NCBI GenBank assembly: GCA_050694015.1
Contig: JBOGWY010000109.1
Coordinates: 1-18,011, forward strand
Length of the DNA: 18,011 nucleotides
Direction: 5' to 3'
Origin: JBOGWY01 sp050694015
Lineage (GTDB): Bacteria > Actinomycetota > CADDZG01 > WHSQ01
Part shown: positions 1 through 7,360 of the stretch, piece by piece
Layout: every line of letters starts with the position of its first letter
Position numbering within the stretch: the first letter of the stretch is position 1
Position numbers and translations under genes: made by a program
The notes under the pieces: generated by a model
The model's database searches: none
The model's input: the letters and a program-made list of their open reading frames with translations, nothing else
Told to the model about the DNA's origin: nothing

Positions 1-997
1 CCGTGAACACCTTCTCGTTGCGTTCGTTCGTGCCGTCGACGCGGGAGCCGTAGTGGTACGGCGCCCCCCGGCCCCCGATCGCGATGCGATCGTCGGCCGT
101 GCGCTGCGCGTAGATCAGCAGGTGGCGGCCGTCGTGGATCGTTTCGTATTCGTCCCATCCGATCCGATCCCATACCTCGGGTGCGAGCGGTTCGGTCGCG
201 ATCATCAACGAATACAGCGGCACGAGACGTCGCCTCTCACCGGGGAACGAACGGGTGTAACCCTCAGTCGCGCGCACGACGACGTCCGCGGTCACCGTGC
301 CGAGCTCGGTGACGAGTTTCCGGTCGCCGATCTCCGTCACGGCCGTCCGTTCGTAGATCGTGCCCCCGAGACGCTCTACGGCTTCCGCCAGCCCGCGCGC
401 GAGACGAGCGGGATGGATGCGCGCGCAATGCGGGGTGTAGCGCGCGCCGAGGGCCCCCTCGACGCGCATACGCCGATCGACCTCCGACTTGCCGAGCCAG
501 CGGAAGTCGCCCTCCCCGAACCCCCACGCGCGGTCGTCCTCGAGCTCTCCCTTGACACGTTCCAGCTGCGTCGGCGCGGTCACGAGCGTCAGCGTCCCGC
601 CCTTGTGGAAGTGCGCGTCGATGCCCTCGTCCGCCGCAGCCCGGCCCACCTCGTCGATCGTGTCGAACATCGCGCGCTGCATCGCGATCGCGGCATCGCG
701 CCCGTAGCGCTTCGCGATCTTGTCGTGCGACGCCGCGAACAGCGCCGAGCACCAGCCCCCGTTGCGTCCCGACGCGCCGAATCCGGCGATCTCCTTCTCC
801 AGCAGTGCCACGCGCAAGGAGGGATCGTGCCTGAGCAGGTAATACGCGGTCCATAGGCCGGTGTATCCCGCTCCGACGATCGCGACGTCGACCTGAAGGT
901 CGCTGCCGAGCGCGGAGCGCGGAGCGATGGCGCCCATCTGGTCGAGCCACAGGCTGTACGAGCCGTAGCTCTGCGCGGCCCTCTCCTCCGTCCGCAT
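1..997 (-). CDS. FAD-dependent amine oxidoreductase (DAO family), 3' end cut by window edge
   Basis: I translated this frame by hand because it has no stop inside the window; about 332 residues are visible. The N-terminus carries a dinucleotide-binding motif (VAIVGAGYTGLW, about residues 38-49), an acidic end of strand two (ALLEKE), and then FGASGRNGGWCSALF. That combination is typical of the DAO-type FAD oxidoreductases that include gamma-glutamylputrescine oxidase (PuuB) and glycine/D-amino acid oxidases. These flavoproteins oxidise amines to aldehyde or imine with release of ammonia or hydrogen peroxide. The ATG shares one base with the stop of the XRE-cupin regulator (TGATG), so it is the last visible gene of the pot operon. 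From context I infer it oxidises a polyamine or its gamma-glutamyl derivative. The family is secure; the substrate is inferred. Confidence 0.88.
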   Translation of the reverse strand, partial: MRTEERAAQSYGSYSLWLDQMGAIAPRSALGSDLQVDVAIVGAGYTGLWTAYYLLRHDPSLRVALLEKEIAGFGASGRNGGWCSALFAASHDKIAKRYGRDAAIAMQRAMFDTIDEVGRAAADEGIDAHFHKGGTLTLVTAPTQLERVKGELEDDRAWGFGEGDFRWLGKSEVDRRMRVEGALGARYTPHCARIHPARLARGLAEAVERLGGTIYERTAVTEIGDRKLVTELGTVTADVVVRATEGYTRSFPGERRRLVPLYSLMIATEPLAPEVWDRIGWDEYETIHDGRHLLIYAQRTADDRIAIGGRGAPYHYGSRVDGTNERNEKVFT

Positions 998-1557
998 CAA
1001 TAGGAGGGAGGGGTCGTGATCCAGAGGACCTCGGCCTTCGACGGGCCGGGGTTGCGGTTCCAGTGCGGCGTGCGGCTCCCGAACACGAGACTGTCCCCTT
1101 CTTCGAGCCAGTAGCGCTCACTCCCGACGGCGAACTCGAGCGATCCCTTCAGGACGATCACGCACTCCTCATCCGAATCGTGCGCGTACGGTTCGTCGCC
1201 CGAACCTTCGTCGGGTTCGATGATCGACAGGATCACCTGAAGACGCTGCGAGCTGGGCGGCGTCAGGAGGAAGTCTTCCCACTTACGTTGCGGATGCGTG
1301 AGTCGGGGGCGATCGGACGCGCGCGTGAGGCGCCCGCCGGTCCCGCCGTCCTCGAACAACGATCCGACCGACGTGCCGAGGCCTTCGGCGATGCGGCGTA
1401 GCGACGCGACCGATGGGTTCGCGGCGCCGCGCTCGACCTGCGAGAGGAAGCTCTCCGACACCTCCGCCTTATCGGCGAGCGCCTTGATGGAGAGGCCACG
1501 CTCCTCGCGCAGCGAGCGGAGCCGAGCGCCGAGCCGCGCTTCTTCGCTGAGGCTCAC
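997..1557 (-). CDS. XRE-family regulator with C-terminal cupin domain (PuuR-like)
   Basis: This 186-residue protein has an N-terminal helix-turn-helix of the Cro/XRE type (about residues 8-63; ALADKAEVSESFLSQVERG spans the turn and recognition helix). A C-terminal cupin follows (about 105-180, with EFAVGSERYWLEEGDSLVF and a TPHWNRN segment). Size and layout match PuuR, the 185-residue repressor of putrescine catabolism in Escherichia coli, and related regulators that sense a small molecule through the cupin. The start is GTG at 1557, overlapping the potC stop by four bases (GTGA), so the two genes are translationally coupled. Its place between transporter and oxidase genes suggests it controls this operon in response to a polyamine or its breakdown product. 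The ligand is inferred. Confidence 0.9.
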   Translation of the reverse strand: MSLSEEARLGARLRSLREERGLSIKALADKAEVSESFLSQVERGAANPSVASLRRIAEGLGTSVGSLFEDGGTGGRLTRASDRPRLTHPQRKWEDFLLTPPSSQRLQVILSIIEPDEGSGDEPYAHDSDEECVIVLKGSLEFAVGSERYWLEEGDSLVFGSRTPHWNRNPGPSKAEVLWITTPPSY

Positions 1558-2411
1558 AGCGCTCCTCTCGAACGTCTCGTCTCGCGGCGCAGCAAGAGCT
1601 GGGCGATCACGATCATCGTCAGCGTCAGCGTCAGCGTAGTCACCGCGACGACATTGATCTTCGGCGAGAGCCCGAAGCGCAGCTCCGAGAAGATCTCGAC
1701 CGGCAGCGGCGTCGAGCCCGGTCCGGCGACGAACGTCGAGAGCACTACATCGTCGAACGAGAACGTGAACGAGAGCAACGCCCCCGCGAGCACCGCCGGA
1801 ACGAGTTGCGGCAAGGTGACCTCGCGGAACGTCTCCCAGCGCGACGCGCCGAGATCGGCCGATGCTTCCTCCAGCGTGCGGTCCATCCCCGCTAGGCGCG
1901 ACCGCACGATCAACGTCACCACCGCGGTGTTGAAGATTGAATGGGTGATCACGATTGCCACCGGTCCGAGTGGTAGCCCGATCGTCACGAACGCCACCAG
2001 CGATGCGATCGCGGCAACCAATTCCGGCGTGATCAAGGTCATGTACATGAGCGCGTCGAAGGCGCTACGGGTGCGTTTGCCGACGTTCCTCAACCCGAGG
2101 GCGGCGGTCGTACCGAGGAGCGTCGCCACCATCGCGGTCAAAGTCGCCGTGTAGAACGAGATCCACAGCCCCCTACGCAGCGTCTCGTCGCGCCACGCCT
2201 CGCCGAACCAACGCGTCGAGAACCCGTCCCAGACCTGCACGAGACGCGAGTCGTTGAACGCGTAGACCACCACAACCAGGATCGGCAGGTAGAGGAACAG
2301 GTACACCAGTGCCGCCTGGGTCCGTAGCACCCCGGTTACGGCACGGTCCCCCGCGATCGCAACCGGACGTGCCGATGCGAGCGCCGTCTGACCGGCAGTG
2401 GTGACGCTCAC
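1554..2411 (-). CDS. potC: Polyamine-type ABC transporter permease, PotC family
   Basis: This is a 285-residue inner-membrane permease with a first hydrophobic helix at about 30-52 (AALVYLFLYLPILVVVVYAF) and several later ones, in the usual six-helix pattern of the family. The cytoplasmic EAA loop that docks on the ATPase is clear near residues 180-205 (EEASADLGASRWETFREVTL, followed by PQLVPAVLAG). Length and the N-terminal FNDS segment fit PotC/PotI permeases of spermidine/putrescine importers. The GTG start at 2411 overlaps the potB stop by four bases and the 3' end overlaps the regulator, so it lies inside a coupled operon. Substrate specificity within the polyamine/opine family cannot be read from a permease alone. 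Confidence 0.92.
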   Translation of the reverse strand: MSVTTAGQTALASARPVAIAGDRAVTGVLRTQAALVYLFLYLPILVVVVYAFNDSRLVQVWDGFSTRWFGEAWRDETLRRGLWISFYTATLTAMVATLLGTTAALGLRNVGKRTRSAFDALMYMTLITPELVAAIASLVAFVTIGLPLGPVAIVITHSIFNTAVVTLIVRSRLAGMDRTLEEASADLGASRWETFREVTLPQLVPAVLAGALLSFTFSFDDVVLSTFVAGPGSTPLPVEIFSELRFGLSPKINVVAVTTLTLTLTMIVIAQLLLRRETRRSRGAL

Positions 2412-3292
2412 AACACGGCCCCCAGGTTCTCCTCCGCCTTACGTCCCATGAACGCGAGATAGAGCGAGATCAACACGAGCATCACCGCGATCAGCCCCAT
2501 CGATACGGCGGCTCCGAAGGGCCAGTCGATCGCGGTCAGGATCTCGTTCGCAACGAGGCTGCCGACGAGGAACGACTTCGCGCCACCGAGGATCGTGGGG
2601 ACGACGTACTCGCCCATCATCGGGATGAACGTGAGAAGTGAGCCGGTCACGATGCCGGGAACGATCAAGGGCAACGTGACGCGCCGGAACGTCTCCCACC
2701 GGCCACATCCAAGATCGCGACTCGCCTCGATCAACGCGCGGTCGACTCGCTCGATCGCGACGTACAGCGGGAACACCATCAAAGGGAGATAGTCGTAGAG
2801 CACACCTATGAACACGGCTTTGGAGGTATAGAGGATGTCGAGCGGCTGCCCGATCAGGTTCAGATTCAACAGCAGGTCCGACAACGGCCCTTGCTCACCG
2901 AGGATAAGGACCCACGAGTAGGTACGGATCAACAGACTCGTCCAGAACGGAACGATAACGAGGAAGAACAAAAGCGTCTTGTACTTGGACGTGCGCGTCG
3001 CGAGGAAATACGCGAACGGGAGCCCGACCAACAGGCACCCCACCGTTCCGGTGAACGCCATGAGCAACGTGTCGCCGTAGATCTGGAGATAGATCGGATC
3101 CCACAGCCTCTGGTACTGATCGAGGTGGAACCCGAACTTCACCGTCGAGAAGCCCTCGTTCACCCCGAACGAGAATGCGACCATGACCCCGAGCGGAGCG
3201 ACGAAGAACGCGACCACCCACAGCCACGCCGGCGCGACGAGCCAGCGCGGTTCACCGACCGCGCCGGCTCGTGCCCTCGCGCTAGAAGCCAC
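2408..3292 (-). CDS. potB: Polyamine-type ABC transporter permease, PotB family
   Basis: This 294-residue integral membrane protein is the partner of the downstream PotC-like permease. A hydrophobic helix opens the protein (WLVAPAWLWVVAFFVAPLGV, about residues 18-37). Further membrane segments follow, with an EAA loop near 185-210 (EASRDLGCGRWETFRRVTLP). The segment SLLIRTYSWVLILGEQGPL is characteristic of PotB/PotH. The start is GTG with an AGGAG ribosome-binding sequence about eight bases upstream, 11 bases after the potD stop. The two permeases would form the heterodimeric channel served by PotA and fed by PotD. Confidence 0.93.
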   Translation of the reverse strand: MASSARARAGAVGEPRWLVAPAWLWVVAFFVAPLGVMVAFSFGVNEGFSTVKFGFHLDQYQRLWDPIYLQIYGDTLLMAFTGTVGCLLVGLPFAYFLATRTSKYKTLLFFLVIVPFWTSLLIRTYSWVLILGEQGPLSDLLLNLNLIGQPLDILYTSKAVFIGVLYDYLPLMVFPLYVAIERVDRALIEASRDLGCGRWETFRRVTLPLIVPGIVTGSLLTFIPMMGEYVVPTILGGAKSFLVGSLVANEILTAIDWPFGAAVSMGLIAVMLVLISLYLAFMGRKAEENLGAVL

Positions 3293-3303
3293 CGCGCGGT
3301 CTC

Positions 3304-4440
3304 CTACGCGGCCTTGAACTTCGTCCAGGCTTCGTTACGCAGCCGCTGGCGCTCCTCGTCGGCGGCGTAGACCTCCATCTTCTCGAGCACTTCCTCCGGC
3401 GGATACACGTTGGGGTCGTTCGCGATCGCGGGATCGAGGAACTCCTCCTCGCCCTCGACAACCGCCCCGTAGTAGTGGTACTCGGTGTCCTTCGCCTGGA
3501 CCTCCGGCTGGAGGTGCCAGTTCAGGTAGGTGTGCGCCGCCGCGGGATGCGGCGCCCCGGCGACGATCGACCAGCAATCGAGCCACACTTCGGTGCCCTC
3601 GGCAGGGATCACGTAACGCGCATCGGGCGCGTCCAGAGCCACGTAACCGATCTCGCCGTTCCACGTGAGGGATACGTACGCCTCACCGGAGATCATGAGC
3701 TCGCGCATGCTCGAGGTGATCTTGCGGACATGCGGCTTGAGTTTCACGATCTCTGCGGTCGCCTCCGCGATCTCCTTGGGATCGACGGAGTTATACGAGT
3801 AACCCAGCATCTTGAGGGCCGAGCCGACGACCTCGGGTGGGGAGTCGAGGACGGTGTAGCGGCCCGAGTACTTGGACGCGAGCCGGTAGAAGTCCTCCCA
3901 CGACCTCATCTCTTCGGCCACCAGATCGGACCGGTACCCGAAGCCGGTCGTCCCGTAGTCCTTCGGCACGCTGAACTTGTTACCGGGATCGAACGGGAGA
4001 TCAAGGAAACGACTCTCGACGTTCGCGAGGTTCGGGATCTTCGAGTGGTCGAGTTCGAACAACAATCCCTCGGCGGCCATGATCTGGACCATGTAACCGG
4101 TCGGTGCAACAACGTCGTACCCCTCGGCCCCCGCTTTCAACTTGGCGAGAGCGTCTTCGTTCGAGGGATAGTTGTCCTCGGTGATCTCGACGCCGAACTC
4201 TTTCTCAAACTTCCCATACGTCTTGGGGTGGACGTAGTCCGCCCAGTTGTAGATCGACAGCGTGTCCTCGATCTGATCGGGGACCGCGGGCGACCCCCCT
4301 CCGCCTCCCGCCCTAGGAGTCGTGCCCACCTCGGTCTCACCACACGCCACGAGGGCCGCGGTCGCAGCCGCTACCGAGATGAACCCCCGTCGCGAGATCC
4401 CCCGCGTGTGCCACCGGCTCCATATGTCCTGCTCGGACAT
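3304..4440 (-). CDS. potD: Polyamine ABC transporter substrate-binding protein, Tat lipoprotein
   Basis: This is a 378-residue extracytoplasmic binding protein of the PotD/PotF group. The N-terminus has a twin-arginine motif (SRRGFIS, residues 16-22), a short hydrophobic stretch, and a lipobox ending LVAC with Cys33. It should therefore be exported folded by Tat and then lipid-anchored outside the membrane. A glycine-rich linker follows. The mature start (LSIYNWADYVHPKTYGKFEK) is the typical PotD opening, and YDVVAPTGYMVQIM matches the family core. The ATG has a strong purine-rich ribosome-binding sequence just ahead, 22 bases after potA. Binding of spermidine or putrescine is inferred from the family and from the neighbouring PuuR-like regulator and oxidase. 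Confidence 0.93.
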   Translation of the reverse strand: MSEQDIWSRWHTRGISRRGFISVAAATAALVACGETEVGTTPRAGGGGGSPAVPDQIEDTLSIYNWADYVHPKTYGKFEKEFGVEITEDNYPSNEDALAKLKAGAEGYDVVAPTGYMVQIMAAEGLLFELDHSKIPNLANVESRFLDLPFDPGNKFSVPKDYGTTGFGYRSDLVAEEMRSWEDFYRLASKYSGRYTVLDSPPEVVGSALKMLGYSYNSVDPKEIAEATAEIVKLKPHVRKITSSMRELMISGEAYVSLTWNGEIGYVALDAPDARYVIPAEGTEVWLDCWSIVAGAPHPAAAHTYLNWHLQPEVQAKDTEYHYYGAVVEGEEEFLDPAIANDPNVYPPEEVLEKMEVYAADEERQRLRNEAWTKFKAA

Positions 4441-4462
4441 AACCTCCCCCTTCCTCCGGCCC

Positions 4463-5614
4463 TTAACCGGACATGCCTGGATCGACGAGTCGTCGATCGT
4501 CTGCGCCCGCTATCGCCGCGCCGTCGTCGAGCAGCACCAGCGCGTCGGAGTCAGACCACGCGATGCGCACGCGGTCGCCGGGGTTCCATGACGCCGCCGG
4601 ATCGTCACGGTCGTTCTGGCGTTGCACGATCACTTCGGTACCGGCCACCTGCACCTGGTACTGGACGAGATCGCCGAGATAGGAGCGACGGAGGAAGACC
4701 CCGTCGGCCACATTCGCGACCGGGGTCGATCCGTTCGCGGGCACGATGCTCTCGGGTCGCACCGCGACCGCGACGTGCATCCCGGTCGTCGCATGATCTG
4801 CCGCGGCGCACCGGAGGATCGCGCCCCAACCTGTTCGCACCGTGACCGTCGAGCCGACCTCTTGGACCTCGCCCTCGAAGAAGTTCGTCTCGCCGATGAA
4901 GTCGGCGACGAAGCGGGTCCGAGGTCGCTCGTAGATCTCCTGGGGGGTCCCCTCCTGCAGGACGCGGCCCTGGTTCATCACCGCGATGCGATCGGACAGC
5001 GTCAGCGCCTCTTCCTGATCGTGGGTTACGTAGACGAACGTGATGCCGACACGTTCTTGCAGTTTCTTCAGTTCCGCCTGCATCGCCTTGCGCAACTTGA
5101 GGTCGAGCGCGGCGAGAGGTTCGTCGAGGAGAAGGACGGTCGGCTGATTCACGAGGGCGCGCGCCAGCGCGACGCGTTGCTGTTGTCCGCCCGACAGCTC
5201 GCGTGGATAGCGCGTTCGCAACTCTTGAAGGCGCACCGTCACCAGACCCTCTTCGAGCCGATCGGCGATCTCGGCCCTCGTGAGCGAGCTGCGCTTCAGT
5301 CCGTACCGGACGTTGTCCTCGACCGTCAGGTGGGGGAACAGCGCGTAGTGCTGGAACACCGTGTTGACGCGCCGCTTGTTGGGCGGTGTCGATGTGACCT
5401 CGTCGCCGCCGATGACGATCCGGCCCTCGTCCGGCTGTTCGAAGCCGGCGACGAGGCGCAACGTGGTGGTCTTGCCGCAGCCGGAGGGGCCGAGCAGGGA
5501 GAAGAACTCGCCACGCCGTACGGCCAGCGAGACCCCGTCCACGGCCCGCGTCGAACCGAAGGACTTGGAGACGTCCTCGAGTCTGAGGTCGGGTCCCACG
5601 CTCTGCAGTGTCAC
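4463..5614 (-). CDS. potA: Polyamine ABC transporter ATPase, PotA family
   Basis: This 383-residue ATP-binding subunit energises the PotBCD importer. Visible motifs are Walker A GPSGCGKTT (42-50), the Q-loop glutamine in VFQHYALFPH (Q88), the ABC signature LSGGQQQR (140-147), Walker B VLLLDEP (160-166) and the H-loop VTHDQEEAL. The C-terminal ~130 residues form a TOBE-type regulatory domain, as in PotA and MalK. The start chosen is GTG at 5614; no strong ribosome-binding site precedes it, and the predicted promoter lies so close that the message may have only a very short leader. It is the first gene of the operon, followed after 22 bases by potD. Confidence 0.94.
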   Translation of the reverse strand: MTLQSVGPDLRLEDVSKSFGSTRAVDGVSLAVRRGEFFSLLGPSGCGKTTTLRLVAGFEQPDEGRIVIGGDEVTSTPPNKRRVNTVFQHYALFPHLTVEDNVRYGLKRSSLTRAEIADRLEEGLVTVRLQELRTRYPRELSGGQQQRVALARALVNQPTVLLLDEPLAALDLKLRKAMQAELKKLQERVGITFVYVTHDQEEALTLSDRIAVMNQGRVLQEGTPQEIYERPRTRFVADFIGETNFFEGEVQEVGSTVTVRTGWGAILRCAAADHATTGMHVAVAVRPESIVPANGSTPVANVADGVFLRRSYLGDLVQYQVQVAGTEVIVQRQNDRDDPAASWNPGDRVRIAWSDSDALVLLDDGAAIAGADDRRLVDPGMSG

Positions 5615-5618
5615 TTCA

Positions 5619-5643
5619 GCTTCTGTGATGGTGCTTCAGAAGC
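5619..5643. promoter_or_regulatory. Inverted repeat, candidate operator of the pot operon
   Basis: The sequence GCTTCTG, an 11-base spacer and CAGAAGC form a perfect 7-bp inverted repeat immediately upstream of the potA start. The spacer contains the best -10 candidate for the operon. A repressor bound here would block RNA polymerase. The XRE-cupin gene in the same operon is the obvious candidate, but that link is inference. Confidence 0.45.
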
Positions 5644-5656
5644 AGGTCGAGCTCAA
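5628..5656 (-). promoter_or_regulatory. Predicted promoter for the pot operon
   Basis: On the minus strand, TTGAGC (5651-5656) and CACCAT (5628-5633) are separated by 17 bases, a sigma70-like spacing. The -10 is weak, with three of six matches. Transcription would begin only about ten bases ahead of the potA GTG, which fits the lack of a clear ribosome-binding site. Confidence 0.3.
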
Positions 5657-5721
5657 GGACTTTGGAGGTTCTTTTTCGATCCGAGCGCCGGAGCCCCTGT
5701 GGGGGCCGGGGCCGGAGTCCG

Positions 5722-5750
5722 TTGACCCCGGAGCGCTCCCAGGATTAGGT
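5722..5750 (+). promoter_or_regulatory. Predicted promoter for the secreted RTX-repeat protein
   Basis: TTGACC (5722-5727) matches the -35 consensus at five of six positions and is followed after exactly 17 bases by TTAGGT (5745-5750), a poor -10. It would give a leader of about 25 bases containing the purine-rich sequence before the ATG at 5783. The 168-base divergent interval to potA also holds several GC-rich CCGGAG copies with no assigned role. Confidence 0.3.
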
Positions 5751-5782
5751 GAGTCGCCACCAAGAGAGGGAGATGCCCGAGG

Positions 5783-7216
5783 ATGCGCCGCGCGGTCGTG
5801 ATCTGTTCGTTGCTGGTACTAGTCATGGGGGGCAGCGCGTCGGCCGGACGGCCGGGGGTGTGGTCGCCGGTCACCGACGGCACCGGTGCGAACTACGACA
5901 CGCCCGGCATCCTCAGAACTCCCGACGGCACACTGCACATCGTCTGGGCGCGGGACAGCAACACCGGCGGGACGTCCCTGGTGCATACCGTGGTTGCGCC
6001 CGACGGCACGGTCGGCGCGACGAGCCCCATCGTTACCGGATGGCAACGCGTCGACGGCAGGCCCGATGTCGTGGTCGCGCCGGACGGTTCGTTGAGGGTG
6101 TTCTTCGGCGGCACCGAATCGATCGATCCGGGCGAACAGAACACGACTCTGAATACGGCGACGTCGCCCGACGGGGCCACGTGGTCGCTGAACCCCATAA
6201 GCATCGCAACCGGCAGCGGACAGTTCGGGGGTGAAGTGGGGGCAACGGTGGGGACGGACGGCACCTTCTATCAAGCGAGTGGCGCGTGGGTTCATCGGGG
6301 CCTTGATCCGAACACACCGAACTTCAACTACCAGACCGGGATCGGAACGGGCGATGGGTACGGGGGCGACCTCGCGACCGATACGAGCACGGGCGATGTC
6401 TGGCTCGGCTGGTACTCGAGCGGCGGTTCGGGCACCGGCGAGAACGGTGGGATCTGGGCACAGCGGGTCGACGAGGCCACGGGTGCACCGGTCGGGTCGC
6501 CGATGCAGATGCCGGGGTCCGTCACCGTCTTCGAGGGCACCCCTGCGAGCATCAACCCCCTCGGACGGACTGCGATCGCCGCCCGCCGCGGCGGCGGTAT
6601 CTACATCGCGTACGCCGCCGGCTATCCCGCGTTGAGGCAGGTGCGCGTGTGGCGCGTTGGTGATCCCACTTCGGTCGTCGTAGCTCGTGGGACGAACCTG
6701 AACGCATCCGTTGCCCTCGCGCCCACGCCGGACGGACGTCTGTGGGTCGTGTGGGCGAACGGCACTCGGATCTTCGCGAGCGTCTCGGACGCAAGCGTCT
6801 CTGCATGGAGTCCGGCGGAATCCGTCGCCCCTCCGCCGCATCCGTCCGATTACCGTGCCATCTATCACTTGCAAGCCGAGGCCCGCGCGCGTCTCGACAT
6901 CCTCGCCAACATCTCGAATGGGACGCAGCCGACCACCACGCAGTTCCACACGCAGATGCTGTTGCCGCCGGAGTGGACCGCAGGCGACGACACGCTCGCG
7001 GGTACGGGTGGAGCGGATCTGATCTACGGCGGGCCCGGGGACGACTCGCTGTCGGGCAAGAAGGGTGCGGACGACCTCTACGGCGGCGCCGGCAACGACA
7101 CTCTCAACGGGGGGCCGGGGAAGGACAGGCTCGTCGGAGGCAAGGGCCGCGATCTCTGCGTCGTCACGACCGGAGACAAGACCTCAGGGTGCGAGAGGAC
7201 GCGCCGCAACCATTAG
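5783..7216 (+). CDS. Secreted beta-propeller-like protein with C-terminal RTX-type calcium-binding repeats
   Basis: This 477-residue protein begins with a Sec signal peptide (RR, hydrophobic core CSLLVLVMGG, probable cleavage after SASA near residue 22). The body is rich in beta-strand patterns with recurring DGxLxxxW units (DGTLHIVWARD, DGSLRVFFGG, DGRLWVVWANG). These suggest a sialidase/BNR-like propeller, although no catalytic motif is recognised. From about residue 400 there are glycine/aspartate nonapeptides (GGPGDDSLS, GGAGNDTLN, GGPGKDRLV), the parallel beta-roll repeats that bind calcium in haemolysin-type proteins. A short tail with two cysteines closes the protein. It is probably exported and folds in external calcium. 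There is no type I secretion gene nearby, and the signal peptide argues for Sec. Specific function unknown. Confidence 0.82.
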   Translation: MRRAVVICSLLVLVMGGSASAGRPGVWSPVTDGTGANYDTPGILRTPDGTLHIVWARDSNTGGTSLVHTVVAPDGTVGATSPIVTGWQRVDGRPDVVVAPDGSLRVFFGGTESIDPGEQNTTLNTATSPDGATWSLNPISIATGSGQFGGEVGATVGTDGTFYQASGAWVHRGLDPNTPNFNYQTGIGTGDGYGGDLATDTSTGDVWLGWYSSGGSGTGENGGIWAQRVDEATGAPVGSPMQMPGSVTVFEGTPASINPLGRTAIAARRGGGIYIAYAAGYPALRQVRVWRVGDPTSVVVARGTNLNASVALAPTPDGRLWVVWANGTRIFASVSDASVSAWSPAESVAPPPHPSDYRAIYHLQAEARARLDILANISNGTQPTTTQFHTQMLLPPEWTAGDDTLAGTGGADLIYGGPGDDSLSGKKGADDLYGGAGNDTLNGGPGKDRLVGGKGRDLCVVTTGDKTSGCERTRRNH

Positions 7217-7222
7217 TCACCG

Positions 7223-7242
7223 AGGCGTCAGTCCCAACGCCT
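7223..7242 (+). other. Short hairpin after the RTX-repeat gene
   Basis: AGGCGT and ACGCCT can pair in a 6-bp stem with an 8-base loop seven bases after the stop codon. No T-run follows, so a terminator role is only possible. Confidence 0.2.
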
Positions 7243-7360
7243 TCATCGGCTCGCTCAATGAACGGCCGCACGCACGCGTCCGCGGCCATTGCGGTCCTCA
7301 ATGCATCCGCTGAAATAGGCTGACCCGTAGAACAAGACATACGAACCCGTAGGGGGACTC

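Noticed and set aside
53..856. Plus-strand open frame antisense to the FAD oxidoreductase
   Set aside because: Shadow of a well-supported gene in GC-rich DNA; no recognisable protein features.
264..1121. Long minus-strand open frame over the FAD oxidoreductase
   Set aside because: It lies in another frame of the oxidoreductase and the regulator, has arginine-rich low-complexity content, and shows no domain. The correct frame gives clear FAD motifs.
3475..4845. 456-codon plus-strand open frame across potD and potA
   Set aside because: Antisense to two confidently identified genes, with no family-like motifs.
4622..5725. 367-codon plus-strand open frame antisense to potA
   Set aside because: Mirror of the potA codon pattern; no domain.
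5773..6234. Alternative ATG at 5773 with better ribosome-binding spacing than the RTX-repeat protein start
   Set aside because: The resulting protein is arginine/histidine-rich with no fold signals, while the frame from 5783 has a signal peptide and repeats through to its stop.
5819..6949. 376-codon minus-strand open frame antisense to the RTX-repeat gene
   Set aside because: Shadow; no start signal and no recognisable domain.
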